A stretch of 64,000 nt of DNA from Arthrobacter sp. OAP107 (GTDB lineage Bacteria; Actinomycetota; Actinomycetes; Actinomycetales; Micrococcaceae). The notes below the pieces were generated by a model, which saw only the letters and a list, made by a program, of their open reading frames with translations, did no database searches and was not told the DNA's origin. How positions within the stretch are numbered: position 1 is the first letter of the stretch; each line of letters starts with the position of its first letter. The translations under genes and the position numbers were made by a program. Below are positions 24,716 through 34,475 of this stretch, piece by piece. The DNA is taken from contig NZ_JBEPOK010000001.1 of NCBI RefSeq assembly GCF_040546765.1, positions 3,782,001-3,846,000 of the forward strand, written 5' to 3'.

Positions 24716-25210
24716 GTGTCTACCACTAACAGCGCGCCTGCAGCTTGGCTTACCCAGGAAGCTTTTGACCGCCTGAAGGCAGAGCTGGACCACCTTTCCG
24801 GCCCCGGCCGTGCGGAAATCGTCCAGAAGATCGACGCTGCCCGTCAGGAGGGAGACCTCAAGGAGAACGGCGGTTACCACGCTGCGAAGGAAGAACAGGG
24901 CAAAATCGAGGCCCGCATCCGCCAGCTGACCGTCCTGCTCCGCGACGCCCACGTCGGCGAGGCACCGGCCGACGACGGAATCGTTGAACCGGGCATGATC
25001 GTCGTCGCCCGCATCGCCGGTGACGAGGAGACCTTCCTGCTCGGCTCCCGCGAAATCGCCGGCGACTCCGACCTGGACGTCTTCAGCGAGAAGTCCCCGC
25101 TCGGTGCCGCGATCATGGGCCACAAGGAGGGCGACAAGCTCAGCTACACCGCCCCCAACGGCAAGGACATCCCGGTAGAGATCATCTCCGCCAAGCCCTA
25201 CTCGGGCTAA
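24716..25210 (+). CDS. greA: Transcription elongation factor GreA
   Basis: GreA binds RNA polymerase through the secondary channel and stimulates cleavage of backtracked RNA. The 164-residue protein has the N-terminal coiled coil (AWLTQEAFDRLKAELDHLSG to about residue 80), the acidic tip residues in EGDLKENGGYHAAKEEQ (the family's D-x-x-E-N tip near residue 45), and the C-terminal FKBP-like domain with SEKSPLGAAIMGHKEGD and the final PVEIISAKPY. GTG start with GAGGAG 6 nt upstream. It is monocistronic, with its own promoter and terminator. Confidence 0.97.
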   Translation: MSTTNSAPAAWLTQEAFDRLKAELDHLSGPGRAEIVQKIDAARQEGDLKENGGYHAAKEEQGKIEARIRQLTVLLRDAHVGEAPADDGIVEPGMIVVARIAGDEETFLLGSREIAGDSDLDVFSEKSPLGAAIMGHKEGDKLSYTAPNGKDIPVEIISAKPYSG

Positions 25211-25239
25211 CACCGCTTCCGTCCGCGGTCCCAGCAAAC

Positions 25240-25284
25240 GCACGACGCCGGCCTCCCCACTTCCGGGGACGGCCGGCGTCGTGC
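25240..25284. terminator. Terminator between greA and rhomboid gene
   Basis: 14-bp perfect stem GCACGACGCCGGCC (25240-25253) with its complement at 25271-25284, capped by an inner CCCC/GGGG stem, then CTTTAG. Serves greA and possibly the convergent rhomboid gene. Confidence 0.8.
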
Positions 25285-25323
25285 TTTAGCACGCTTTAGT
25301 TATCCTTCACGGCCGCGCGACGC

Positions 25324-25929
25324 TTAGCGGCGGGAGGCCCGTGCCCGCAGCACGACGGCGGCCAGGACGCCACCAGCCGCGCCGCCGAGGTGGGCCTGCC
25401 AGGACACATATCCTGCCATGTTGGGAATGATCCCGAAAAGGATGCTGCCGTAGGCCAGGAACAGCACCACCGAGAGCAGGATCTGCCACCAGCTGCGGTT
25501 GAAGAACCCGCGCACCAGGAGAAACGCGAAGAGGCCGAAGACCAGGCCCGACGAGCCCACGGTGACCCCGCCGGCGCCAAACAGCCAGACGGCCAGCCCG
25601 GAGCCCAGCCAGCTGCACGCCACGGCCGTGAGGAACACCCGGATCCCGGACAGGAACACCAGGAACCCGAAGATGATCAGGGGCAGCGCATTGGACAGCA
25701 CATGGTTGAGGTTGGCGTGCAGCAGCGGGAACGTGAATACGTCCAGGATGCCGTCGGCGCTTCTGGGCCTGAGCCCGAAGACGCCGTTCAGCGAGTGCAG
25801 CAGCACCGTGTTGACCAGCTCGATGGCGAACAGCAGCGCCACGAAGGATCCCACCACCAGCAGTCCGGCCTTGGCGCGGGCGGCGGCCGTTTCCCTGGTG
25901 GCCGGCGCCTCCCCCGGGCTGTCCAGCAT
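25324..25929 (-). CDS. Rhomboid family intramembrane serine protease
   Basis: A 201-residue membrane protein with six predicted helices. The catalytic serine lies in the GxSG motif TVGSSGLVFG (near residue 126) and the histidine in the last helix, WQAHLGGAAGG (near residue 178). LHANLNHVLSNALPL provides the conserved HxxxN oxyanion region in helix 2 (about residues 70-85). Rhomboids cut substrate helices within the membrane; the substrate here is unknown. ATG 25929 lies 8 nt after the ilvA stop with AGGAG overlapping that stop, so it is coupled to ilvA. Confidence 0.92.
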   Translation of the reverse strand: MLDSPGEAPATRETAAARAKAGLLVVGSFVALLFAIELVNTVLLHSLNGVFGLRPRSADGILDVFTFPLLHANLNHVLSNALPLIIFGFLVFLSGIRVFLTAVACSWLGSGLAVWLFGAGGVTVGSSGLVFGLFAFLLVRGFFNRSWWQILLSVVLFLAYGSILFGIIPNMAGYVSWQAHLGGAAGGVLAAVVLRARASRR

Positions 25930-25937
25930 CCCGGCTC

Positions 25938-27176
25938 CTAGTGCACCACGATCGGCTGGAAGCCCTCCGCGCGCAGGGCGCCGAGGACCTGTTCGCCGTG
26001 CTCGTGGCCCTTGGTTTCAAGGTTCACCGTGATCGAGACGTCGCCCATGCTGATGGAGCCGCCGACGCGGGTGTGGTCGAGGCCGGTCACGTTGGCGTCA
26101 TTCTCCGCGATGATGCGCGCGATGGTGGCCAGCGAACCCGGGCGGTCATCGAGCATCATCCGCACGGTCATGTACCGGCCGGCGGCTGAGAGGCCGCGCT
26201 GGATCACCTTGAGCATCAGCATGGGGTCGATGTTGCCGCCGGAGAGGACGACGGCGGTGGTCCCCGGGTTCTCGATCTTGCCGTCCATGAGGGCAGCCAC
26301 GCCCACGGCGCCGGCCGGCTCCACCACCATCTTGGCGCGTTCCAGCAGGAAGATCAGCGCCCGCGCCAGGGAGTCCTCACTGACGGTGACCACATCGTCC
26401 ACCAGTTCGCGGATGATGCTGAAGGGAAGCTGCCCCGGCCGGCCCACGGCGATGCCGTCGGCCATGGTGGACACCTTCTTGAGCGGCACCAGGGCGTCAG
26501 CCGCCAGCGACGGCGGGTAGGCGGCCGCGTTTTCGGCCTGCACGCCGATGATCCGGATTTCACGGCCGAGTTCCTTGGCGCGGGCCTTGACGGCCACCGC
26601 GACGCCGGCCAGCAGGCCGCCTCCGCCGACACCCATCAGGATGGTGTCGACGTTGGGCACCTGTTCGAGGATCTCCAGGCCCAGGGTGCCCTGGCCGGCC
26701 ACGACGTCCACGTTGTCGAAGGGGTGGACGAAGACGGCGCCCGTGTCGTCGGCGTAACGCTGGGCCTCGGCGAGGGCCTCATCCACGTTGTGCCCGTGCA
26801 GGACCACCTCGGCGCCGTGGCTGCGGGTAGCGGCAAGCTTGGGCAGCGCGACGCCGAGCGGCATGTAGATCCGAGCGTTGATGCCCAGGCTCTTGGCGGC
26901 GACGGCCACGCCCTGCGCGTGGTTGCCGGCGGAGGCAGCCACCACGCCGCGTTTCTTGTCCGATTCGGAGAGGCGGGCCATCCGTACGTAGGCGCCGCGC
27001 ACTTTAAAGGAGCCGGCGCGCTGCAGGTTCTCGCACTTGAAGAAGACTTCGCCGCCCACCATGCTGCCCAGGGCGCGGGATGACTCCACCGGGGTCCGCG
27101 CAATAATCCCGTCCAGCAGCTTCTGCGCCTCAAGGACATCGTCCAGCGTGACGGGAAGGCTTTCGGGGGTGTTCAC
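25938..27176 (-). CDS. ilvA: Threonine ammonia-lyase
   Basis: PLP enzyme that deaminates threonine to 2-oxobutyrate, the first step to isoleucine, or in catabolic forms threonine use. The PLP lysine lies in GSFKVRGAYVRMA (near residue 58), the cofactor loop in AASAGNHAQGVAVAAK, and the glycine loop in MGVGGGGLLAGVAVAV. A single C-terminal ACT-like domain (about residues 330-412, DRPGSLATIARIIAENDANVTGL) is present. The 412-residue single-ACT form resembles the catabolic/short type of actinobacteria, not the 514-residue two-ACT E. coli IlvA. The GTG start overlaps an AGGAG in the end of the AI-2E gene. Confidence 0.94.
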   Translation of the reverse strand: MNTPESLPVTLDDVLEAQKLLDGIIARTPVESSRALGSMVGGEVFFKCENLQRAGSFKVRGAYVRMARLSESDKKRGVVAASAGNHAQGVAVAAKSLGINARIYMPLGVALPKLAATRSHGAEVVLHGHNVDEALAEAQRYADDTGAVFVHPFDNVDVVAGQGTLGLEILEQVPNVDTILMGVGGGGLLAGVAVAVKARAKELGREIRIIGVQAENAAAYPPSLAADALVPLKKVSTMADGIAVGRPGQLPFSIIRELVDDVVTVSEDSLARALIFLLERAKMVVEPAGAVGVAALMDGKIENPGTTAVVLSGGNIDPMLMLKVIQRGLSAAGRYMTVRMMLDDRPGSLATIARIIAENDANVTGLDHTRVGGSISMGDVSITVNLETKGHEHGEQVLGALRAEGFQPIVVH

Positions 27177-27179
27177 GAA

Positions 27180-28583
27180 CTATTCTCCTTTGGGTGATTC
27201 GACGTCGGCACCGGTGGCGGCGTTGCCGCCCCGGGCACCGTGAGCAGTTCCGGCGGCGTTGCCGTGGCCGGACTGCGGGCCCGGCAGCCGGACTTCCTTG
27301 AAGGTGGTGTCCTCATCGGCCGAGGCCAGGTCTGCGGTACCCGCGGCAGCCGGCACAAGTTCATGTTCCCACGTTCTGGCAGCAATATACCGAATCGCCG
27401 AGTTTGCTACGGCCAGGATGGGCACCGAGAACAGCGCTCCGGGGATGCCGGCGAGGTAGGAACCGGCAGCAACGGACAGGATCACGGCCACCGGGTGCAG
27501 GGCAACGGCCTTGCCCATGACCAGCGGCTGCAGGATGTGGCTTTCCAGCTGCTGCACCAGCAGCACGATGCCCAGCATGATCAGGGCGTTGACCGGGCCG
27601 TTCGCCACCAGGGCGAGGAGCACCGCTATGGCGCCCGTCACGAGCGCACCCACCACGGGGATGAAGGAACCGATGAACACCAGCACCCCCAGCGGCAGCG
27701 CCAGCGGAACACCGATGATCGCCGCGCCCACGCCGATGCCGACGGCATCCACGAAGGCCACGAACATTTGGATCCGCGCGTAGCTGACCATGGACGTCCA
27801 CCCGCGCCGGCCGGCACCGTCGGCGGGGATCCGCGCCTGCCGTGGCAGGAGCCGGACCAGGAAAGCCCAAATGCGGCTGCCTTCCAGGAGAAAGAAGATC
27901 AGGATGAACAGCGCCAGGACCAGTCCCGCCGCGAAATGTCCGGCCGTGCTCCCGAAGGACAGGGCGCCACTGAGGATGCTGCTGCTGTTGTTCTGCAGCG
28001 CGGCCGTGGCCTCCTGGATGTACTGGTCGATCTGCGCGGCCGTCAGGTGAAGGGGACCTTCGGAAAGCCAGTCCTGGACCTGCTGGACGCCGGTCAGCGC
28101 CTCGCTCCACAGCTCCTGGAAACCGAGGGCCAGCTGCCGGCCCACGAGGGCCAGAGAGCCGGCGATGAGCCCGATGAAGCCCAGGACCGTGATGGCGACG
28201 GCGGCCCCGTTGGGGATGCGCGACTTCCGCAGCCACCGCACCACCGGGCTCAGCAGGCCGGCCAGCAGCGCCGCCACCATGACGGGAATGATGAGGAAGC
28301 TGATCTTGGCCAGCAGCCAGACCAGGGCACCGGTGATCAGCAGGATCAGCCCGACCCGCCAAGCCCAGGCGGCCGCAATGCGTACCCCGTAGGGAATGTC
28401 CTGTTCCAGGTCGCGGTCGGTCCGGGCGCGCCGCGGCTCCAGCCGGCCGAAGGGCCGGGGAGGGCTCGTGGTACTCGCCCTGCCTGTGCCGCCGGCACTC
28501 GCCGTCGCTGCGCCGGCGCTGCCCGTCGCACTGGCACTCGTGTTGGCGGCGTCCTCTGGTGTGGCGTCCTTTGCTGGCGTCAT
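27180..28583 (-). CDS. AI-2E transporter family (TerC/YdiK/PerM-like) permease
   Basis: 467 residues with a charged, Ala/Thr-rich N-terminus (about 65 residues), eight predicted helices and a long Gly/Ala-rich hydrophilic C-terminal tail (last 80 residues). The core has LLSPVVRWLRKSRIPNGAAVAI, VPLALPLGVLVFIGSFIPVVGALVTGAIA-like conserved PxxG segments and QQLESHILQPLVMGKAV, the AI-2E family signature. Family members export autoinducer-2 in some bacteria but sodium/proton antiport or other roles in others, so the substrate is open. It leads the ilvA-rhomboid operon, 3 bp before ilvA. Confidence 0.88.
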   Translation of the reverse strand: MTPAKDATPEDAANTSASATGSAGAATASAGGTGRASTTSPPRPFGRLEPRRARTDRDLEQDIPYGVRIAAAWAWRVGLILLITGALVWLLAKISFLIIPVMVAALLAGLLSPVVRWLRKSRIPNGAAVAITVLGFIGLIAGSLALVGRQLALGFQELWSEALTGVQQVQDWLSEGPLHLTAAQIDQYIQEATAALQNNSSSILSGALSFGSTAGHFAAGLVLALFILIFFLLEGSRIWAFLVRLLPRQARIPADGAGRRGWTSMVSYARIQMFVAFVDAVGIGVGAAIIGVPLALPLGVLVFIGSFIPVVGALVTGAIAVLLALVANGPVNALIMLGIVLLVQQLESHILQPLVMGKAVALHPVAVILSVAAGSYLAGIPGALFSVPILAVANSAIRYIAARTWEHELVPAAAGTADLASADEDTTFKEVRLPGPQSGHGNAAGTAHGARGGNAATGADVESPKGE

Positions 28584-28634
28584 AGCCCAATACTTCCCTA
28601 GCCGCCCGGCTATGGGAAACGCGCCACGGCCAGC

Positions 28635-29594
28635 CTAGGAACCGGCCAGGTCGGCGCGGATGCCCCATGCGATGGTAAAGGAGTCCCCGGGCGCCAGCCA
28701 GCGGAGGCTGTCCCCGGAGTTGAAGGCATTCGCCGGACCCGTCATCGGTTCCAGCGCAACAGCCGCGGGCCGGCCCGGGTAGATGCGGCTGACAAACACG
28801 TGGACGAACGGGCAGGTCTGGTCCTGCCACAGGCTGACACTGCGGCCATCCGGGGCGGTCAGCGTGTGGCGGGCGATCCCGCCGTCGAACGCCAGATCGG
28901 TCAGTGCGGCGTCGAGGTCCAGGTCCCCCACCGTCCTTCCCTGCCGCAGGTCACTGTCGGCGGACACGGGCTCGGAGCTGCGCGGGATGAGCCGTTCGTC
29001 GGCCACCAGCCGTGTCGCGGCGTCCACCGTCAGCGTGAGCTCCTCGGAGGGGACGTCGCCGATCCGGAGGTATGGGTGCGCACCCAGCACGAACGGCGCC
29101 GCGGCCTCGGAATCGTTAACCAGCGTTTGCCGCACCTCCAGGCCCAGGTCCCCGGCCAGGGAGTACTCCACGCGGTGCCGCACCAGGAACGGGTAGCCGT
29201 GCTGGGGGAACACCGGCGCCTCAAGGGTCACGGCAAATTCGGACTCGGCCACCAGGGAGTACGACGCATTGCGCAGGAGCCCGTGGCTTGCGTTGTTCTT
29301 GGAGACCTCGGTGATGTCCAGCTGCTGCTTCTTGCCGTTCAGTTGCCAGACGCCGTCCTCCACCCTGTTCGCCCAGGGCGCCAGGGTGATGCCCGCGGCG
29401 CCGGGCGGAATGTCGGAATCCCCATAGGACTCCGTCAGCTGGACATCCCCGCGGCTGTACCACCGCAGCCCGGCGGCCAACTCGGTGACCACGGCGAGCG
29501 CGTCTCCCCGCCTGAGCTCGTACTGCCTGCCCGTGGCGTAGCGCCGCCGGGTCGGAGGGGAATCGCTGGTTTCGGAAGTCGCGCCGGAAGTCAT
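28635..29594 (-). CDS. Aldose 1-epimerase family protein
   Basis: Galactose mutarotase-like enzyme interconverting alpha and beta aldoses. The 319-residue protein has a beta-sandwich pattern with conserved GITLAPWANRVEDG (near residue 75), SHGLLRNASY (catalytic His near 105), FVLGAHPYLRIGD (His and Tyr near 175) and PMTGPANAFNSGDSLRWLAPG at the end (catalytic Glu in VALEPMTGP). It belongs to the bacterial aldose-epimerase group also used on galactose or glucose. Beside it, divergently transcribed, are DeoR-galT-galK, which supports galactose use. ATG 29594 follows a TACGGT box by 6 nt. Confidence 0.9.
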   Translation of the reverse strand: MTSGATSETSDSPPTRRRYATGRQYELRRGDALAVVTELAAGLRWYSRGDVQLTESYGDSDIPPGAAGITLAPWANRVEDGVWQLNGKKQQLDITEVSKNNASHGLLRNASYSLVAESEFAVTLEAPVFPQHGYPFLVRHRVEYSLAGDLGLEVRQTLVNDSEAAAPFVLGAHPYLRIGDVPSEELTLTVDAATRLVADERLIPRSSEPVSADSDLRQGRTVGDLDLDAALTDLAFDGGIARHTLTAPDGRSVSLWQDQTCPFVHVFVSRIYPGRPAAVALEPMTGPANAFNSGDSLRWLAPGDSFTIAWGIRADLAGS

Positions 29595-29606
29595 GGACCT
29601 ACCGTA
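29592..29606 (-). promoter_or_regulatory. Leaderless promoter -10 for the aldose epimerase gene
   Basis: On the minus strand TACGGT (29606-29601), 6 nt, ATG at 29594. Confidence 0.5.
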
Positions 29607-29660
29607 CAACGCAGGCAGCACGCTGCACGCGTGGCCTGCCAGGGATGATGCTTGTTGCGT

Positions 29661-29702
29661 TTTGTTAGAAACTATTTGTTTTTGATCGTTTTGTGCCACA
29701 AT
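29661..29702 (+). promoter_or_regulatory. AT-rich control region of the gal operon
   Basis: The stretch is strikingly AT-rich for this genome. It has two TTTGTT direct repeats (29662-29667 and 29675-29680), a third similar TTTTGTG, and the palindrome TTGTG-C-CACAA (29691-29701). CACAAT (29697-29702) can serve as -10 with TTTGTT (29675) as -35 at 16 nt. DeoR-family regulators often bind such short direct repeats, so this is the likely operator of the DeoR protein encoded downstream. A leader of about 105 nt follows. Confidence 0.5.
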
Positions 29703-29814
29703 GGGAACAGGCACAGATGGTGACCAGCCCCACACGGGCAACTGAGCCCGCAGGCGACCTGGCCCATTGACGGCTGAGCCTTTGACGGCAGAGCCAACAG
29801 GAAAGGAGGAGCAC

Positions 29815-30731
29815 GTGCTCGCAACACAGCGGCAGCACCTCATCCTCCAGGAGCTCGACGCCGAAGGCACCGTCCGGGTGGCCGAACTCGCGGAACTGCT
29901 CCGCGTGTCCGAAATGACAGTCCGGCGCGACATCGATGCGCTCGATGCCGAAGGCCTGCTGCTGCGGGTCCACGGCGGCGCCACCCGCCCTGCAGCCTTC
30001 GGCGCCGTCGAACCGGGGTTCGGTGCTAAGTCGGCCCGCGAAGCGGATGCGAAGCGCGCCATCGCTGCGGAAGCGCTGACGCTGCTCCGCCCCGGCATGA
30101 CCCTGCTGGTTTCCGGTGGCACCACCACCCACGAGCTCGCGCGGCTGCTCCCCCGGGATCTTGGGCTCACGGTGGCCACCAACTCCCTCATGGTGGCCGG
30201 CGTGCTGGCGGCGGACCGCGCGGGAGGCATCAACCCGGACGGCGGAATCCGCACCGTGGTCCTCGGCGGCCAGCGCACGCCGTCCGAGGCCCTGGTGGGT
30301 CCGGTGACCGTGCACGCCCTGGACAGCCTGCACGCCGACTTGTGCTTCATGGGCGTGCACGGCTTCGACCCGAAGGCCGGCATTACCTCGCCGAACCTCC
30401 TCGAGTCCGAGGTCAACGCCGCCATGATCGCGGCGTCGGACAAGCTCGCTGTGCTCGCCGACGCCACCAAATACGGAACTGTGGCGCTTGCCGGGATTGC
30501 CCCACTGTCCGCTGTCGGCGTCCTCATCACCGACGACCGGATCGGCACGGGCCCGGCCGGCCATGACGCCGAGGAGCTGCTCCGGCAGTCCGTCGGCGAG
30601 CTGCGGCTGGCACCCATGAAACAAGACCGCACAGCACCGGATCCCTTGGCACCACCCCGATTTGATCCCCATCCTCCCAGCCTCCCGGACGGCCAGCCGC
30701 CGTCGGCCACCGCGTTCAAAGGACACGACGC

Positions 30732-30735
<4 letters not shown>
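29815..30735 (+). CDS. DeoR/GlpR family transcriptional regulator
   Basis: 306 residues. The N-terminal winged helix is complete: ATQRQHLILQELDAEGTVRV, LAELLRVSEMTVRRDIDALDAEG (recognition helix) and LLLRVHGGATRP, the classic DeoR signature. The C-terminal sugar-phosphate sensor domain has the LLVSGGTTTHELARLLP loop, ATNSLMVAGVLA and CFMGVHGFDPKAG. The last 45 residues are an extra Pro-rich tail. GTG 29815 has a near-perfect AAAGGAGGA ribosome-binding site; the open frame upstream to 29767 runs through the leader. It overlaps galT by 4 bp and so most likely controls galT-galK in response to a phosphorylated sugar. Confidence 0.92.
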
Positions 30736-31891
<1,156 letters not shown>

Positions 31892-31895
<4 letters not shown>

Positions 31896-33049
31896 CCGCC
31901 CCCGCCACCACAGACCTCGCGGCCCGGTTCAGCGCTGCGTTCGGCCGGCAGCCCGACGGCGTATGGCAGGCTCCCGGCCGGGTTAACCTGATCGGCGAAC
32001 ACACGGACTACAACGAGGGCTTCGTGTTGCCGTTCGCCATCGACAGGACCGCCCGGGTGGCCCTGGGGGTCCGTCCCGACTCCACCATCCGGCTCCTCTC
32101 GACCTACGGCGACCAGGGGGTCACGACGGCGGACACGGCATCACTGAAGGCCGGGGCGGCCAAGGGCTGGACCAAGTACCCGCTGGGCGTCATCTGGTCC
32201 CTGCAGCAGCGCGGCATCGACGTCCCCGGCCTGGACCTGCTGCTGGACTCCGATGTGCCGCTCGGCGCCGGGCTGTCCTCCTCGCACGCCATCGAGTGCG
32301 CCGTGATCTCCGCACTCAACGACCTCACCGGAGCAGGCCTGGGCCCGGAGGACATGGTGCTGGCCACCCAGCGCGCGGAGAACGACTTCGTCGGCGCCCC
32401 CACGGGCATCATGGACCAGTCCGCCTCGCTGCGCGGTTCGAAGGGCCATGCCGTGTTCCTGGACTGCCGCGACCAAAGCGTGCAGCTGGTCCCCTTCGAG
32501 GCCGAGGCAGCGGGCCTGGTCCTGCTGGTCATCGACACCAAGGTGTCCCATTCCCACGCCGGCGGCGGCTATGCCTCCCGCCGGACCTCCTGCGAGCTCG
32601 GCGCCGAAGTGCTGGGCGTCAAGGCGCTCCGGGACGTCACGCCGGGCGATCTGGAAGAGGCCAGCGGGCTGCTGGACGAGGTCACGTTCCGCCGCGTCAG
32701 GCACGTTGTGACCGAGAACGACCGGGTGCTGCAGACCGTCGAAGTCCTGGGGCAGCAGGGCCCTTCGGCCATCGGCGCCCTGCTCGACGCCAGCCATGCG
32801 TCCATGCGCGACGACTTCGAGATCTCCTGCGCCGAACTGGACCTCGCCGTCGACACGTCCCGGGCGAACGGCGCCGTCGGCGCCCGGATGACCGGCGGAG
32901 GTTTTGGCGGCGCCGCCATCGCCCTGACTCCGGTGAGTGAGGAGCAGCAGGTGCGTGCCGCCGTCGTACGGGCCTTCGCGGAGGCCGGGTACAGGGCACC
33001 GGACATCTTCACGGTCACCCCGGCGGCCGGGGCAATGCGGCTGGCGTAG
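31892..33049 (+). CDS. galK: Galactokinase
   Basis: Phosphorylates galactose at C1 with ATP; GHMP kinase. All three GHMP motifs are visible in 385 residues: GRVNLIGEHTDYNEGFVLP (motif 1, near residue 28), PLGAGLSSSHAIECAVIS (motif 2, ATP loop, near 125) and MTGGGFGGAAIALTP (motif 3, near 333). The start overlaps the galT stop by 4 bp. The operon probably ends here; the thiolase gene 36 bp on has its own -10 box. Confidence 0.96.
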
Positions 33050-33073
33050 CTGTTAACACACCAGCCACGGGCG

Positions 33074-33088
33074 TAGGCTGGTCGCATG
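33074..33088 (+). promoter_or_regulatory. Leaderless promoter -10 for the thiolase gene
   Basis: TAGGCT at 33074-33079, 6 nt, ATG at 33086. Confidence 0.55.
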
Positions 33089-34324
33089 TCTGAAGCAGTC
33101 ATTGTTTCAACCGCCCGGAGCCCGATTGGCCGCGCCTTCAAGGGTTCGCTGAAGGACGAGCGGCCCGACGATCTGGCGGCCGCAATGGTCCGGGCGGCGC
33201 TGGCCAAACTGCCGGCGTTCGACCCCACCGGGGACACCGGGCCGGGCCTGGACGACCTGTACCTCGGCTGCGCCGAACCCAGCGGCGAGGCGGGATCCAA
33301 CATGGCCCGGGTGGTCACCATTCTCACCGGGCTGGACAACGTGCCCGCCGCCACCGTCAACAGGTTCTGCGCCTCCAGCCTGCAGACCCTCCGGATGGCC
33401 TTCCACGCCATCCGCGCCGGTGAGGGGCAGGCGTTCGTGGCGGCCGGCGTCGAAGCTGTGTCGCGCTACCAGGACTGGGCCGGCGCGGGCGAGACCGGGG
33501 CCCAGAACCACAACCCGCTGTTCGAGCCGGCCCGGCAGCGCACGGCCGCGCGCGCCGAGTCGAACACGCCGTGGACGGATCCGCGGCTGGGTGACCGGAT
33601 GCCGGACATCTACATCGCCATGGGCCAGACGGCCGAGAACGTGGCGACGTCCTATGGGATCAGCCGCGCGGACCAGGACGAGTGGGCCGTGCTGAGCCAG
33701 AACCGGGCCGAGGCCGCAATCGCCTCCGGTTTCTACGCGCGCGAAATCACGTCCTACGAGCGCCGCGACGGCACGGTGGTGGACCGGGACGATTCGCCGC
33801 GGCCGGGCGTGACCCTGGACGCCGTCAGCGCGCTGCAGCCGGTTTTCCGCCGGGAGGGCACCATCACGGCAGGCAATGCGTGCCCGCTCAACGATGGCGC
33901 GGCCGCCCTGGTGGTCATGAGCTACGACCTCGCCCGGGACCTCGGGTTGGAACCGCTGGCCAAGATCGTCTCCACCGCGGCCACCGCCCTGTCCCCCGAA
34001 CTGATGGGGATGGGTCCGGTGGAAGCCTCCCGGCAGGCGCTGGCCCGTGCCCGCCTGGACATGAACGACATCGACCTCGTGGAGCTCAACGAGGCTTTTG
34101 CCGTGCAGGTGGTGGCCAGCGCCCGCGAGCTGAAGATCGACCCCGCGAAGCTCAACGTGCACGGCGGCGCCATCGCCCTGGGCCATCCGTTCGGCATGAC
34201 CGGCGCCCGGATGACCACCACGCTGCTCAACGGCCTGCGCGAGACGGACGGAACGCTGGGCCTGGCCACCCTGTGCGTCGGCGGCGGGCAGGGCATGGCC
34301 GTGGTGCTGGAGCGCCTAACCTAG
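33086..34324 (+). CDS. Acetyl-CoA acyltransferase (thiolase)
   Basis: Thiolase that cleaves 3-ketoacyl-CoA in beta-oxidation or condenses acetyl-CoA. The 412-residue protein starts with the family's EAVIVSTARSPIGRAFKG, has the nucleophilic cysteine in VNRFCASSLQTLRMA (near residue 93), the NEAFAVQVVA loop (near 333), GGAIALGHPFGMTGARM (catalytic His, near 362) and the C-terminal LCVGGGQGMAVVLE with the second cysteine. The long insert RTAARAESNTPWTDPRLGDRM-type region and overall length favour the FadA-like degradative group, but this is not certain. It is monocistronic, with its own promoter and terminator. Confidence 0.93.
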   Translation: MSEAVIVSTARSPIGRAFKGSLKDERPDDLAAAMVRAALAKLPAFDPTGDTGPGLDDLYLGCAEPSGEAGSNMARVVTILTGLDNVPAATVNRFCASSLQTLRMAFHAIRAGEGQAFVAAGVEAVSRYQDWAGAGETGAQNHNPLFEPARQRTAARAESNTPWTDPRLGDRMPDIYIAMGQTAENVATSYGISRADQDEWAVLSQNRAEAAIASGFYAREITSYERRDGTVVDRDDSPRPGVTLDAVSALQPVFRREGTITAGNACPLNDGAAALVVMSYDLARDLGLEPLAKIVSTAATALSPELMGMGPVEASRQALARARLDMNDIDLVELNEAFAVQVVASARELKIDPAKLNVHGGAIALGHPFGMTGARMTTTLLNGLRETDGTLGLATLCVGGGQGMAVVLERLT

Positions 34325-34363
34325 CCTCATCCACTGGACAAAAACTCCAGACTTAAAGCGCGG

Positions 34364-34391
34364 GTGGGCCCCGCCGGCTGGCGGGGCCCAC
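34364..34391. terminator. Terminator between thiolase and BAX-inhibitor-like gene
   Basis: 12-bp perfect stem GTGGGCCCCGCC (34364-34375) with 34380-34391, loop GGCT, followed by TCCCTGTTTGCTT. Lies between convergent genes. Confidence 0.85.
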
Positions 34392-34443
34392 TCCCTGTTT
34401 GCTTACCAATTACGACGGCGGGTGCGTTGCCTTGGTTTGCGGC

Positions 34444-34475
34444 GTTTAGTCGTCGCCGTGTTTAGTCGTCGCCGC
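34444..34475. repeat. 16-bp direct duplication at the end of the BAX-inhibitor-like gene
   Basis: TTTAGTCGTCGCCGTG (34444-34459) is followed at once by TTTAGTCGTCGCCGCG (34460-34475), one base different. The copy includes the stop codon and last codons of the gene at 34462, so a duplicated stop lies just after the real one. Confidence 0.8.
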
